Part shown: one piece after another, positions 15,461 to 24,209 of the stretch
Position numbering within the stretch: position 1 is the stretch's first letter
Layout: every line of letters starts with the position of its first letter
From: Verrucomicrobia subdivision 6 bacterium
GTDB taxonomy: Bacteria > Verrucomicrobiota > Verrucomicrobiia > Methylacidiphilales > Verrucolacustridaceae
DNA: 32,795 nt
Reading direction: 5' to 3'
NCBI GenBank assembly: GCA_945866245.1
Contig: CAMBGW010000002.1
Location: 1-32,795 of the forward strand
Position numbers and translations under genes: made by a program
The notes under the pieces: model-generated
Database searches by the model: none
Seen by the model: the letters and a program-made list of their open reading frames with translations, nothing else
What the model was told of the DNA's origin: nothing

Positions 15461-16660
15461 ATGTTCGTTTCCCGTATCCTTGCTTTTCTTGCCGCGGTTG
15501 CCCTGGGCCTTCTCGCCGCTGTCAGCCTCGTGCCCTTCTCCCAAGCTTTTCTTCCCCACCTTTCTGCACCCGCAAAAGCTCCCCCCGCCCCCGTCCTCAT
15601 CTCGATCGAAGATCTTGCTGGTGAATCTTGGCCTTGGCCTCGACTCGACCTGACCCTCGCCCTACGCGCGATGTCCCCTTACCGACCCGAGCCTGTTGGC
15701 CTTCTTCTTCCGCTCGACGCTCCCGATACCTTTGAACCCGCTCAAGATGACCAGCTCGCCCGTGCCCTCGCTGCCTATTTCTCCCCCGCGCTCTCCGCCA
15801 CCGCATTCTCCCTCCCCACCCAAGCCGATACTCTCTCTCTCCCAAAAATTCCTCACACCGGCTCAATCACCTCCCTGCGCGCCGCTGACTCTTTTTTTGC
15901 TCCTGAAAAAAGCATTCAACGCGCCGCGCAAACCGCCGCTTGGAAAGTCACCCCTGAATCAGACGGACTTCTCTGCCGCCTGCCCCTTGTCTTTCGGCAT
16001 GAAAACGCCGTCACCCCCTCTTGGCTTCTCTCGCTCTATGCACAAGCCCTAGGAGCCGACCTCTCCCACTCCACTCTCGCCGGTCGCCGCCTCATTTTGC
16101 GCGACAAAAATGATTTTGAGCTGCAGGCGATTCCTCTGGATCGCCGAGGCTCCGTGCCGATCGATTGGAGCCGACCCGATCAGCTCCCAGAAAAAATGGA
16201 GATTCGGGGAGTTGTCCTCGCGGCGGAACAGGAGCGAATCGGTGTTCGCCCTTACTACGATCTGAAAGGAATTTCAAAACGACCCGCCATCCTCGCGGGT
16301 GGCTTAGCCGAGGTAGATCCCATTATTGACTCTCCCATCGGTCGCCGCTCTCTTGCCGAAGCGGTAGTGCGAACCTGGACCGGATTAACCCGCGGCCCTG
16401 CCCCCGTGCTGCATCCTCCTTCCTGGACCATTTTCTTAGCTCTTTTTCTTGCCTCAGCTCTTGGCTTTTCTTCCGGAAAACGGGGCGGAGTTTGCTTGGG
16501 TGAAGCCATCGCCCTTGCCGGCCTCGTCATGGGCGCGGGCTGGATCGCGGCAAAAACAGAAGGTTACGCTGGAGCCTTTCCCTTGGCCCTCGGTGTCTTG
16601 CTCACCACCCTCGTCACCCCGCGTCTCTACCAATGGATGGAATCCTCTCATGTTCGTTGA
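15461..16660 (+). CDS. CHASE2-like membrane sensor protein without an output domain
   Basis: A protein of 399 residues. A first hydrophobic helix (about 5-25) leads into an extracytoplasmic region of roughly 270 residues with features of CHASE2: APVLISIEDLAGESWPWPR near its start, a VGLLLPLDAP strand, an FFAPEKS..ESDGLLCRLPLVF segment and RRGSVPIDW. Three hydrophobic helices at about 306-326, 336-353 and 361-380 follow, the usual CHASE2 arrangement. The protein then ends instead of entering a kinase or cyclase domain. Its last 11 bases overlap obgE. It may signal through a partner, or be a remnant; CHASE2 identity is by motif resemblance only. Confidence 0.65.
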   Translation: MFVSRILAFLAAVALGLLAAVSLVPFSQAFLPHLSAPAKAPPAPVLISIEDLAGESWPWPRLDLTLALRAMSPYRPEPVGLLLPLDAPDTFEPAQDDQLARALAAYFSPALSATAFSLPTQADTLSLPKIPHTGSITSLRAADSFFAPEKSIQRAAQTAAWKVTPESDGLLCRLPLVFRHENAVTPSWLLSLYAQALGADLSHSTLAGRRLILRDKNDFELQAIPLDRRGSVPIDWSRPDQLPEKMEIRGVVLAAEQERIGVRPYYDLKGISKRPAILAGGLAEVDPIIDSPIGRRSLAEAVVRTWTGLTRGPAPVLHPPSWTIFLALFLASALGFSSGKRGGVCLGEAIALAGLVMGAGWIAAKTEGYAGAFPLALGVLLTTLVTPRLYQWMESSHVR

Positions 16661-17645
16661 TCGAGTCCGCCTTCATGCCAATTCGGGAAATGGAGGGCGT
16701 GGAGCCGTCAGTTTCCTGCGGGAAAAATTTGTACCCAAAGGCGGGCCTGACGGCGGCGATGGAGGCGAAGGTGGCGACGTCGTCCTCATCGTCGACCCCC
16801 AGCTCAATAACCTGATCGATCTCCGCTACCGCCCTCACGCTCGCGCCGGACACGGGGGAAGCGGAGGTGGCAAACAGTGCACAGGTCGCAACGGCAAAGA
16901 TTGTCTGCTCAAAGTTCCCCCAGGAACTGTCGTCTATCCCTTACCCCCTGGTGAGGTGGGAGACCCTCTCGTCGACTTAACCAACCCAGGAGAAAAGTTT
17001 GTCCTGTGCAAAGGGGGACGCGGGGGTCGCGGAAATTCCCGCTTCGCTACCTCGACTCGGCAAACCCCTCGGCACGCAGAAGATGGCCGTCCGGGCGAAG
17101 CCGGTGAGTTCATTCTTATCCTTAAGTCGATCGCGCAAGTCGGTCTGGTTGGGCTTCCTAACGCAGGAAAATCGAGCCTCTTGGCCGCTTTCTCCGCTGC
17201 ACGGCCCAAAATCGCATCCTACCCTTTCACCACTCTTGCCCCCTACATCGGAGTCGTAGGCTCGCCCGAAGAAACACGTTTTACCTTAGCAGACATACCG
17301 GGGCTGATTGAGGGCGCGAATGAGGGCAAGGGACTGGGACACGACTTCCTGCGCCACATCGAACGTTGCTCCGTACTGCTTATCGTCATCGATACCGCAG
17401 GGGTGGATGGAAGAAATCCCGTCGAGGACTATCGACTCCTGCGAAAAGAGCTACGATTACACGATGTCGCTCTTGGTAAACGCCCCTTTCTTGTCGCCGC
17501 TAATAAAAGCGACCTTCCCGAATCTGCCGAACACATGGCGGCTCTTCGCGCAGCTGCCCGACGCGCCATTTTTCCTATTTCCACGAAAAGCGGAGAGGGC
17601 CTACCTGCCCTTCTCGACGCCGTTCGGAAATCCCTACCGGCTTGA
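16650..17645 (+). CDS. obgE: Obg-family GTPase
   Basis: A protein of 331 residues from ATG 16650, chosen because MFVDRVRLHANSGNGG is the conserved Obg N-terminus; this overlaps the upstream gene by 11 bases. The glycine-rich Obg domain occupies residues 1-158 (GGPDGGDGGEGGDV at 31-44, KGGRGGRGNSRFATS at 121-135). The G domain follows with GLPNAGKSS (168-176), DIPGLIEGA (215-223), NKSD and a final STKSGEG. There is no C-terminal OCT domain, as in many short Obg proteins. It acts in ribosome assembly and the stringent response. Confidence 0.95.
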   Translation: MFVDRVRLHANSGNGGRGAVSFLREKFVPKGGPDGGDGGEGGDVVLIVDPQLNNLIDLRYRPHARAGHGGSGGGKQCTGRNGKDCLLKVPPGTVVYPLPPGEVGDPLVDLTNPGEKFVLCKGGRGGRGNSRFATSTRQTPRHAEDGRPGEAGEFILILKSIAQVGLVGLPNAGKSSLLAAFSAARPKIASYPFTTLAPYIGVVGSPEETRFTLADIPGLIEGANEGKGLGHDFLRHIERCSVLLIVIDTAGVDGRNPVEDYRLLRKELRLHDVALGKRPFLVAANKSDLPESAEHMAALRAAARRAIFPISTKSGEGLPALLDAVRKSLPA

Positions 17646-17654
17646 CCCGGTAGG
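17633..17654 (+). terminator. Hairpin over the obgE stop codon
   Basis: CCTACCGG (17633-17640), loop CTTGAC, CCGGTAGG (17647-17654) give a perfect 8-bp GC-rich stem; the obgE TGA lies in the loop. No T-tract follows, so it may act as an mRNA-stabilising or Rho-related structure rather than a simple terminator. Confidence 0.45.
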
Positions 17655-17672
17655 CTAGATACTTCACATTAT
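17642..17672 (+). promoter_or_regulatory. Possible promoter of the efflux operon
   Basis: TTGACC (17642-17647), in the hairpin loop, is followed 19 bases later by CATTAT (17667-17672). The spacer is long and the -10 imperfect. The adaptor ATG is at 17687. Confidence 0.25.
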
Positions 17673-17686
17673 TAACCATTCATAGT

Positions 17687-18715
17687 ATGAAACATTATTT
17701 CATCCCATGTCTTCTTCTTGCCCTTGGGGGCTGCATGAAAGGCGGCGGACCCCCCAAGGATCCCCCTGTCCCGGCTGAACTCGTCACCGTGGAGGTAGGT
17801 CCCTTGCGTGAAACCCTCGAAGCAATCGGCACCCTCGAAGCAGATGAGTACGTCAACCTGCGTCCCGAAGTAGACGGCGAGATCACTTCGATCCAGATGA
17901 CGGAGGGGGACACTGTCAAAAAAGGAGATCTACTCTTTCAAATCGATGAGTCGAAACAGGCCGCCGCCGTCGCCGAGGCCGAAGCCGACTACAACTACAG
18001 CCAGGAAACCCTGAAACGATCCGATACCCTCCTTCAGGACGGGACGATTTCTCAACAAGAACACGACCAAACCCGCGCTGCCTACCAACGGGGTGTGGCC
18101 ACTCTCAATCTAGCAAAAAAGCGGATGCGGGAATACACCCTCACCGCCCCGTTCGACGGAGTTCTCGGTCACCGCAACGTCAGTATTGGCCAGTACGTTA
18201 ATCCCCAGACCACCCTCGTGAGCATCTATGCCATGGATCGAATGAAGCTCACCTTCACCGTCCCCGAACGTTGCAGCGCAACCGTTCATCCTGGGCAAAC
18301 TCTCGCCGTGCGGGTTGCTGCTTATCCCGAGGAAAAATTTTCTGGAGAGATTTACCTCATCGAGCCCCAGATCGATATCGCCACGCGGACTGTTCCCGTT
18401 CGCGCCTTCATTCCGAACTCCGATCACCGACTGAAACCCGGCATGTTCGCAAACCTCACCCTTGCCATCGGGACAAAACCCAACGCCCTCACCATTCCGG
18501 AGGATTGCCTCTTTCCCCACAATGGCGGCTTTGCCGTCTACCGCGCGACCGATGGCCTTGCCGAGCTCGTGCCGGTCAAAGTAGGCCTTCGAATTCCTGG
18601 CCGAATTGAGATTCTGGAGGGCCTTCGACCTGGTGATCAGGTGGCGCGCTCTGGGAATCTACGCCTGGCTCCAGGCAGAAAACTAATCCTGCAAACCGAA
18701 GCCCCCCGCGGATGA
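17687..18715 (+). CDS. RND efflux periplasmic adaptor (membrane fusion lipoprotein)
   Basis: A protein of 342 residues. A lipoprotein signal ends in LGGC with Cys16. The family order is clear: beta-barrel/lipoyl half EGDTVKKGDLLFQID, a coiled-coil hairpin (about 88-143), the second lipoyl half TAPFDGVLGHRNVSIGQYV, then the barrel domain with VRVAAYPEEKFSGEIYLIEPQID and RTVPVRAFIPN. It links the inner-membrane RND pump to an outer-membrane channel, which is not in the window. It overlaps the pump gene as ATGA. Confidence 0.94.
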   Translation: MKHYFIPCLLLALGGCMKGGGPPKDPPVPAELVTVEVGPLRETLEAIGTLEADEYVNLRPEVDGEITSIQMTEGDTVKKGDLLFQIDESKQAAAVAEAEADYNYSQETLKRSDTLLQDGTISQQEHDQTRAAYQRGVATLNLAKKRMREYTLTAPFDGVLGHRNVSIGQYVNPQTTLVSIYAMDRMKLTFTVPERCSATVHPGQTLAVRVAAYPEEKFSGEIYLIEPQIDIATRTVPVRAFIPNSDHRLKPGMFANLTLAIGTKPNALTIPEDCLFPHNGGFAVYRATDGLAELVPVKVGLRIPGRIEILEGLRPGDQVARSGNLRLAPGRKLILQTEAPRG

Positions 18716-21700
18716 ATCTGCCCGAATTCTGTATTCGGCGCCCGATCGCCGCCGTCATGTTGAATCTGGCGTTGGCGGTCATCGGCATCGTTGGTCTTTC
18801 CCGACTCCCCGTTCGTGAGTTGCCCGATATCGATCCACCTGTTGTCTCGGTCACCACCATTTACCCGGGGGCCAATGCCGAACTCGTCGAGGCAGACGTC
18901 ACCGAGCCCATGGAGCAGGAGATTAACAACATTCCCGGAATCAAAATTCTCCGGAGCGAGTCCCGCGAGCAGGTCAGCGCCATCACCATCGAATTTGAAC
19001 TCAATCGTAACGTGGATATCGGCGCACAAGACATCCGAGACCGAATCAGCCGTGTTCGAGACAAGCTCCCCCAAGACATTAAGGAGCCCATCGTCGCCAA
19101 GCAGGATGCCGATGCCCAAGAGGTCATGTGGGTGGCCCTCTCCAGTCCCTCCCGATCCACTTTGGAACTTTCCAATCTGGCCGAGCGGCAAATTAAGGAC
19201 CGCCTGCAAATTCTCCCTGGAGTGGGTGGAATCAACTTTGGAGGCGAGAAGCGTCCCTCGATGCGAATCTGGCTGAATACGGCGAAAATGTCCTCTCGCC
19301 AAGTCACCGCCGCCGATATTCGCAGTCTTCTCCAAAGAGAAAATGTGGAGCTTCCCTCCGGTAAAATCGAGGGCCAAAGCCGCTCCCTGAGCATCCTTGC
19401 CCGCGGCCGAATGGACCAACCCGAGCAGTACGCCGACCTGATCGTTCGGGAGAGCGATGGTTCCCCCGTGCGTCTTCGAGACGTCGCCACGATCGAGATT
19501 GGTCCGGAAGTCGAAGATACCATCGCCCGTTTTAGCGGCCAACCCGCCGTCGGTCTCGGGGTTGTCAAACAGTCGGATGCAAATGCGGTGGATGTCGCCC
19601 GCGGGGTTCGCCGTGAGTTGGAAAAGATCAAGCCGACTCTCCCCCCCGATGTTTGCATCGATATTCCTTACGACTCGTCCCTTTACGTCGAGGCCGCGAT
19701 TGATGAGGTGGGAGCCACTCTGGGCATCTCCTTTGTCCTCGTTGTGCTCCTCATCTACTTCTTCCTGCACAACGCTCGTGCCACACTCATTCCATCGGCT
19801 GCGATTCCTCTATCCATCCTCGCCACTTTCGGGCTCCTCTACTTTCTCGGCTACAGCGTCAATATCCTCACCCTCCTCGCTCTGGTCCTAGCCATCGGAA
19901 TCGTGGTGGACGACGCGATCGTCGTCCTTGAAAATATCATGCGCCATATCGAAGAAGGCATGTCCCCTTTTGAGGCCAGCATTCTTTCGATGAAGGAAAT
20001 TACCGGCGCCGTCCTCGCCATCACCGCCAGTCTGATTGTCGTCTTTCTACCCATCGCTTTTCAAAGCGGGACGACTGGAATCTTATTTCGCGAATTTGCC
20101 ATCACTTTAGCTGGCTCAGTTGCCATTTCCGCTTTTGTCGCTTTGACCCTCAGCCCAGCTTTGGGGGCTCACTTTCTCAAACCAAAAACCGATCACACGA
20201 CCGCTTTTTCCCGCTGGGTCGAACGAATTCTCTATCGTCTCTCTTCCGCCTACGCCAAAAGCCTCGCCGCTGCCCTTCGCTCCCCTCGAATTCTTCTTGG
20301 ACTCGGGGTGGGTATTCTGGCCCTCACCATCCTCCTCTACCGAGCGATTCCCCAAGAGTTTCTTCCAGACGAGGATAAGGGCACGATCATAGCCGTAATT
20401 GTTACGCCAGAGGGTTCCACCCCAGAGTCCACCGACCGCTATCTTCGTCAGGCAGAAAAGATCGCCTCCGAATATCCGGAAGTCCTGAGCTACTTCAGCG
20501 CGGTTGCTTTGTCTCGTGGGGCACCAGGCCAGGCAAACCTTGGAATTATGTTCATACGCCTGAAAAAAGACCGCGATCGCTCCGCGCTTGTCCTCGCACG
20601 TCCGGGAGCCAGGGGCTCGATGTTCACCCGAATGATTTCCGAAATCCAAGGCGCTGTGGTTATCCCCTTTTTGCCAAAGGCCGTCGGGCGCGGTTTTGGG
20701 GAGTCTTTCCAAGTGATTCTACAATCCTCCAATCTGGCACTTCTTGAAAAAACGGCCCGCCAACTGCGGGACGAAATCGCCGAGGCTGGATTTTTGAGCC
20801 AACCGCGAACAAACTTTAATTACGAGAAACCTCAACTCAGTCTGAAGATCGATCGGGAACGAGCTTCCAGCTTAGGAGTCTCCGTTCGCGATATCTCCGA
20901 AGCCCTGCAAATCCTTCTGGGCGGACTTGATATCTCCCGTTTCAATTATGAAGGCAAACAGTACGACGTCATTGCTCAGCTCAAGCGAGCCGATCGCCTT
21001 GTCCCCGATGAGCTCAACTCGCTCTATGTTCGCACCCAAAGTGGTGAGCTGGTGCCAATTCGTAATCTTGTCACAACTTCTGAGCAAGGTTCGGTTAACT
21101 CGATTTTCCACTTTTTGCGACAACGAAGCGCCTCTGTTACCGGTCAACCCCAAGGTGTCACCTTGGGACAGGCGATTGAAAAGACGGAGGAGATCGCACG
21201 GCGCATTCTTCCACCTGAAGTGACCTTAGAGTTTGACGGAGAGGCCCGAGAGCTTCGTTCGGGTCGAGGCGAAGCCTGGCAAATCATCATTTTAGCTCTT
21301 CTCATCGTTTACATGGCGCTCGCCGCACAGTTTGAAAGCCTCGTTCATCCCCTCACGATTATGGTCGCCCTTCCCTTGGCGGTTTTTGGTGCACTTCTCT
21401 TTATTTTTTCGCTGGGTTTCATCAACCAGCTAGCTGTCATCCCCCAGTATGCTCCCCCCGGGGCTCTTCCGGCCCCTCTCGCTTGGCTTTTCGGAGTTTT
21501 GCCCGAAATCCCTTCAATGAATCTCAATCTTTATAGCCTAATCGGCTTGGTTCTCCTTTTGGGCCTAGTCACAAAGAATTCCATTCTCCTCGTTGAGTTT
21601 GCCAACCAAAGACGTGCCTTAGGAATTTCGGCAGTCGAGGCCATGCGCCAGGCGGGAGCGGTGCGACTACGTCCCATTCTCATGACGGCACTTTCCACAA

Positions 21701-21888
21701 TTATCGGCATTTTGCCTATCGCCTTAGGCTTGGGAGCGGGGGCGGAAAGTCGCCGCCCTCTAGGTGTTGCCGTTGTCGGTGGGATGCTCTCCTCCACATT
21801 TCTGACTTTGTATCTCGTTCCCGCTTTTTACGTCATCATCGATCGTCTTCTTCCTGGTCGAAAAGCCACACCAGTACCCTTGTCCTAA
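18712..21888 (+). CDS. RND multidrug efflux pump, HAE1/AcrB type
   Basis: A protein of 1058 residues, full length for the family, with 12 predicted helices and two large periplasmic loops. It starts NLPEFCIRRPIAAVML. The proton-relay residues are present: Asp400 and Asp401 in GIVVDDAIVVLE of TM4, and Lys955 in TKNSILLVEFA of TM10. The hydrophobic composition and drug-pump motifs favour export of organic compounds rather than metals. It is coupled to the adaptor by a four-base overlap, and the TonB-like gene follows within 26 bases. Confidence 0.96.
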   Translation: MNLPEFCIRRPIAAVMLNLALAVIGIVGLSRLPVRELPDIDPPVVSVTTIYPGANAELVEADVTEPMEQEINNIPGIKILRSESREQVSAITIEFELNRNVDIGAQDIRDRISRVRDKLPQDIKEPIVAKQDADAQEVMWVALSSPSRSTLELSNLAERQIKDRLQILPGVGGINFGGEKRPSMRIWLNTAKMSSRQVTAADIRSLLQRENVELPSGKIEGQSRSLSILARGRMDQPEQYADLIVRESDGSPVRLRDVATIEIGPEVEDTIARFSGQPAVGLGVVKQSDANAVDVARGVRRELEKIKPTLPPDVCIDIPYDSSLYVEAAIDEVGATLGISFVLVVLLIYFFLHNARATLIPSAAIPLSILATFGLLYFLGYSVNILTLLALVLAIGIVVDDAIVVLENIMRHIEEGMSPFEASILSMKEITGAVLAITASLIVVFLPIAFQSGTTGILFREFAITLAGSVAISAFVALTLSPALGAHFLKPKTDHTTAFSRWVERILYRLSSAYAKSLAAALRSPRILLGLGVGILALTILLYRAIPQEFLPDEDKGTIIAVIVTPEGSTPESTDRYLRQAEKIASEYPEVLSYFSAVALSRGAPGQANLGIMFIRLKKDRDRSALVLARPGARGSMFTRMISEIQGAVVIPFLPKAVGRGFGESFQVILQSSNLALLEKTARQLRDEIAEAGFLSQPRTNFNYEKPQLSLKIDRERASSLGVSVRDISEALQILLGGLDISRFNYEGKQYDVIAQLKRADRLVPDELNSLYVRTQSGELVPIRNLVTTSEQGSVNSIFHFLRQRSASVTGQPQGVTLGQAIEKTEEIARRILPPEVTLEFDGEARELRSGRGEAWQIIILALLIVYMALAAQFESLVHPLTIMVALPLAVFGALLFIFSLGFINQLAVIPQYAPPGALPAPLAWLFGVLPEIPSMNLNLYSLIGLVLLLGLVTKNSILLVEFANQRRALGISAVEAMRQAGAVRLRPILMTALSTIIGILPIALGLGAGAESRRPLGVAVVGGMLSSTFLTLYLVPAFYVIIDRLLPGRKATPVPLS

Positions 21889-21914
21889 ACCCTTTTGTTT
21901 CCTACTTTCAATGG

Positions 21915-22979
21915 ATGACCATGGCTATGCCTCCAGAGGGGGTCTCTCCCTTGCCCTATGCGAACGAAGACGCGCGCGACAAACGGGACATGGTCATTGC
22001 GTCTCTTTTTACTTTTCTCTACCTCTTACTTTTTGGCTTCTTTTGGATCTCCTCCCAAACTTTGACCGCACTACAAAAAAAAGCCCCAGAGAATGTCGTG
22101 CGAACAAATATAAAAATTCAACGGCTGGCTCAGCCCCCCCAAATGGCTCCCCCGATGCAAAGCCAGTTTGTCGATGCCTCTGGACTCAAGGAGGTAGATA
22201 AGCCCGACCCGCGAACTGCCCTCCAGAGCGATCGCAATACCGCGGCCTCAAGCAAGGTCGTCAATGGGACCGACACGACTTTAGGAGGCCAAGACGGAAA
22301 GAAAGATGACTCTTTAACCATGCGCGATTCCCAGTTTTCACCCAACCCTGCCTCCCCTCCTCCTTCGGCCCGCCTCAGCCCCTCCACTGCCAAACCCGCC
22401 CAACAACCCCCTAAACCTGCCCCTGCCCTACCCAAAACCGAACTTCTCAAGCCCACCCCCGGCCCAGGCACACCGATCGAAAAAGCCAACGACACCCCTG
22501 AGGCAAAAGAAGATCCCTCTCAATCGCAAAATGATTCCCCACCCTCAGCCGCCCAAGCCGCTTCCAACGCCTCTGACTCCTCCTCGGCCATGGCACCTCC
22601 TCCCGACATCTTTCGGGATCGAAGCGCCGTTTCCGGTGGGGCTGCTATGGGACAAGATGCCTCGTTCGCCTCCATGGGCACCGCCCTCGGTCGCTACCAA
22701 CACAAACTCTATCTGGCGATTGGCTCACGCTGGAATCTGAAGGTAGCTCAAACAATGGCGCAGATCGGAGTCGACCGAGTCGTTGTTCGCTTCCATGTTA
22801 ACGCCGACGGTACAATCTCCGACCTCGATATCGTTCAAGGGAACCCCAACTCGATTCTTGGTATGATCAGCTCCGATTCGATCAAGCAATCCAGCGACCT
22901 AATCGGCCCCTTTCCTGCCGATCTAAAAGCCGAAAAACCCGGCGGCTTCCCATGGCAACTAGCCTTTCGTATCTACTAG
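21915..22979 (+). CDS. TonB/TolA-like energy-transducing protein
   Basis: A protein of 354 residues from ATG 21915 (ATGs at 21921 and 21927 are alternatives). A cytoplasmic tail precedes one membrane helix (about 28-48). A long Pro/Ala/Ser-rich, low-complexity periplasmic spacer spans about 70-235. The C-terminal part (about 255-354) has YLAIGSRWNLK and VVVRFHVNADGTISDLDIVQGNPNS, the shape of a TonB/TolA C-terminal domain. With the ExbB- and ExbD-type genes immediately after, it makes a complete proton-motive-force transducer. Whether it is TonB (outer-membrane uptake) or TolA (envelope constriction) cannot be decided; no Pal or TolB gene is near. Confidence 0.8.
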   Translation: MTMAMPPEGVSPLPYANEDARDKRDMVIASLFTFLYLLLFGFFWISSQTLTALQKKAPENVVRTNIKIQRLAQPPQMAPPMQSQFVDASGLKEVDKPDPRTALQSDRNTAASSKVVNGTDTTLGGQDGKKDDSLTMRDSQFSPNPASPPPSARLSPSTAKPAQQPPKPAPALPKTELLKPTPGPGTPIEKANDTPEAKEDPSQSQNDSPPSAAQAASNASDSSSAMAPPPDIFRDRSAVSGGAAMGQDASFASMGTALGRYQHKLYLAIGSRWNLKVAQTMAQIGVDRVVVRFHVNADGTISDLDIVQGNPNSILGMISSDSIKQSSDLIGPFPADLKAEKPGGFPWQLAFRIY

Positions 22980-23027
22980 CAGATCAAAGCTGGCCAAACT
23001 TTCGCCTTTCACTAGATTCATACTCTT

Positions 23028-23675
23028 ATGGGACTCGATGTCATCAGCACTTTGCAAGATCTGACCAAGGTCAGCCCTTTCATCATCGCAGCCATCCTTT
23101 TTCCACTCGTCTCATGTCTAATTTCCGGCCTTTTTCTATCGACCGTCATCTTCCTCCGCCTGCGCCGTGATCGTGTTGCTCCCAAAGATATTATCGATGC
23201 GATTCGTGCCCTCAAAGCTGGCGGAAATACGGAAACACTTGTGCGCCTCTGCGTGCGCAACGACTCCCCCCTCGCCCGCCTCGTCAATAGCTCGTTGGAA
23301 CACTCCTCTCTCCCTCGCGGTGAAAATGTGGAGGCTCTGCAAACCCTCGCCCGCACCGAAGTGGCCCGACTCGAACGCGGCATCGTTTACCTAGAAATCT
23401 TTGTGGGTGCTTCTCCTCTCCTCGGCCTCGTGGGAACGGTATCCGGCCTCATCACCATCTTTGCCGCCGTCGGCAGCGAGAACAGTGACCCTGCAAAAAT
23501 CTCTGCCGGTATCGCCGAAGCCCTTCACACCACCGTTCTGGGTATCGGCACGGCCATCATTATGCTGTTTCCTTTCACCTTCTTTAGCAAAAAGATCGAC
23601 GTTCTTTCCGTAGAGCTCGAAGAGTACTCCATGCTACTCCTCAAGAAGCTCTACACCGAAGAAGTCCCTGCCTAA
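23028..23675 (+). CDS. MotA/TolQ/ExbB proton-channel family protein
   Basis: A protein of 215 residues with three hydrophobic helices: about 16-43, 123-148 and 168-190. The middle helices contain GASPLLGLVGTVSGLITIFAAV and the third ISAGIAEALHTTVLGIGTAI, the strongly conserved ExbB/TolQ signatures. It forms the pentameric part of the proton channel with the ExbD-like protein encoded 22 bases downstream and drives the TonB/TolA-like partner upstream. Confidence 0.93.
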   Translation: MGLDVISTLQDLTKVSPFIIAAILFPLVSCLISGLFLSTVIFLRLRRDRVAPKDIIDAIRALKAGGNTETLVRLCVRNDSPLARLVNSSLEHSSLPRGENVEALQTLARTEVARLERGIVYLEIFVGASPLLGLVGTVSGLITIFAAVGSENSDPAKISAGIAEALHTTVLGIGTAIIMLFPFTFFSKKIDVLSVELEEYSMLLLKKLYTEEVPA

Positions 23676-23697
23676 CCCCCTCCCGGGTCCGCCCGCG

Positions 23698-24180
23698 ATG
23701 AAGTTTAAATCCACCCGTCGACGCCGAGTCGAAATCAATGTCATTCCGTTGATCGACATTCTATGCATGCTCCTCATCTTCTTTATCGTCACGACAAGCT
23801 TTAAAAAGAAAACCGCCTCCGTCGACGTCACTCCTCCCAAATCGGAAAAAGGAACCGAAAAGGTGGAAGAGGCTAAGACCGCTCCTCCCGAACTCACCCT
23901 AAAGTCCGCCAAGGCGGCCGAATATGCGAAACTTTACGACGATGACAAATTTCCTCTCTACCTCGGGGATCAGACCCTCAATCTCAATGTGAAATCCGAC
24001 ACCTTCCGGGCGGAATTAGCAAAAACTCTCAAGGATCGTAAGGTAAAGAATATCATCCTCAATTTCGATGAGACCACTCCTATCGCCATTTTCTTCAAGT
24101 TTTTCGATGCGTGTGAGGACGCCGGCGTCCCGATCTCCGTCCGTACATCCAAGATCGGTGGCGCTACTGCCACCCCCTGA
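23698..24180 (+). CDS. exbD: Biopolymer transporter, ExbD/TolR family
   Basis: A protein of 160 residues: a short basic cytoplasmic end (STRRRRVEINVIPLID), one helix with the channel aspartate in PLIDILCMLLIFFIVTTSF, then a periplasmic domain from about 60. This is the standard ExbD/TolR layout. The periplasmic part (YLGDQTLNLNVKSDTFR, then NIILNFDETTPIAIFFKFFDAC) is normal in length. The stop TGA overlaps a CTG codon that continues into the def frame. Confidence 0.92.
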   Translation: MKFKSTRRRRVEINVIPLIDILCMLLIFFIVTTSFKKKTASVDVTPPKSEKGTEKVEEAKTAPPELTLKSAKAAEYAKLYDDDKFPLYLGDQTLNLNVKSDTFRAELAKTLKDRKVKNIILNFDETTPIAIFFKFFDACEDAGVPISVRTSKIGGATATP

Positions 24181-24209
24181 AGGCGACCGCCCCCGTTCTC
24201 CCTGTTCGC

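Noticed and set aside
18637..19770. Long open frame of 377 codons on the minus strand opposite the RND pump
   Set aside because: It is antisense to a clearly conserved pump; the translation has no domain features and the openness follows from codon bias in a GC-rich gene.
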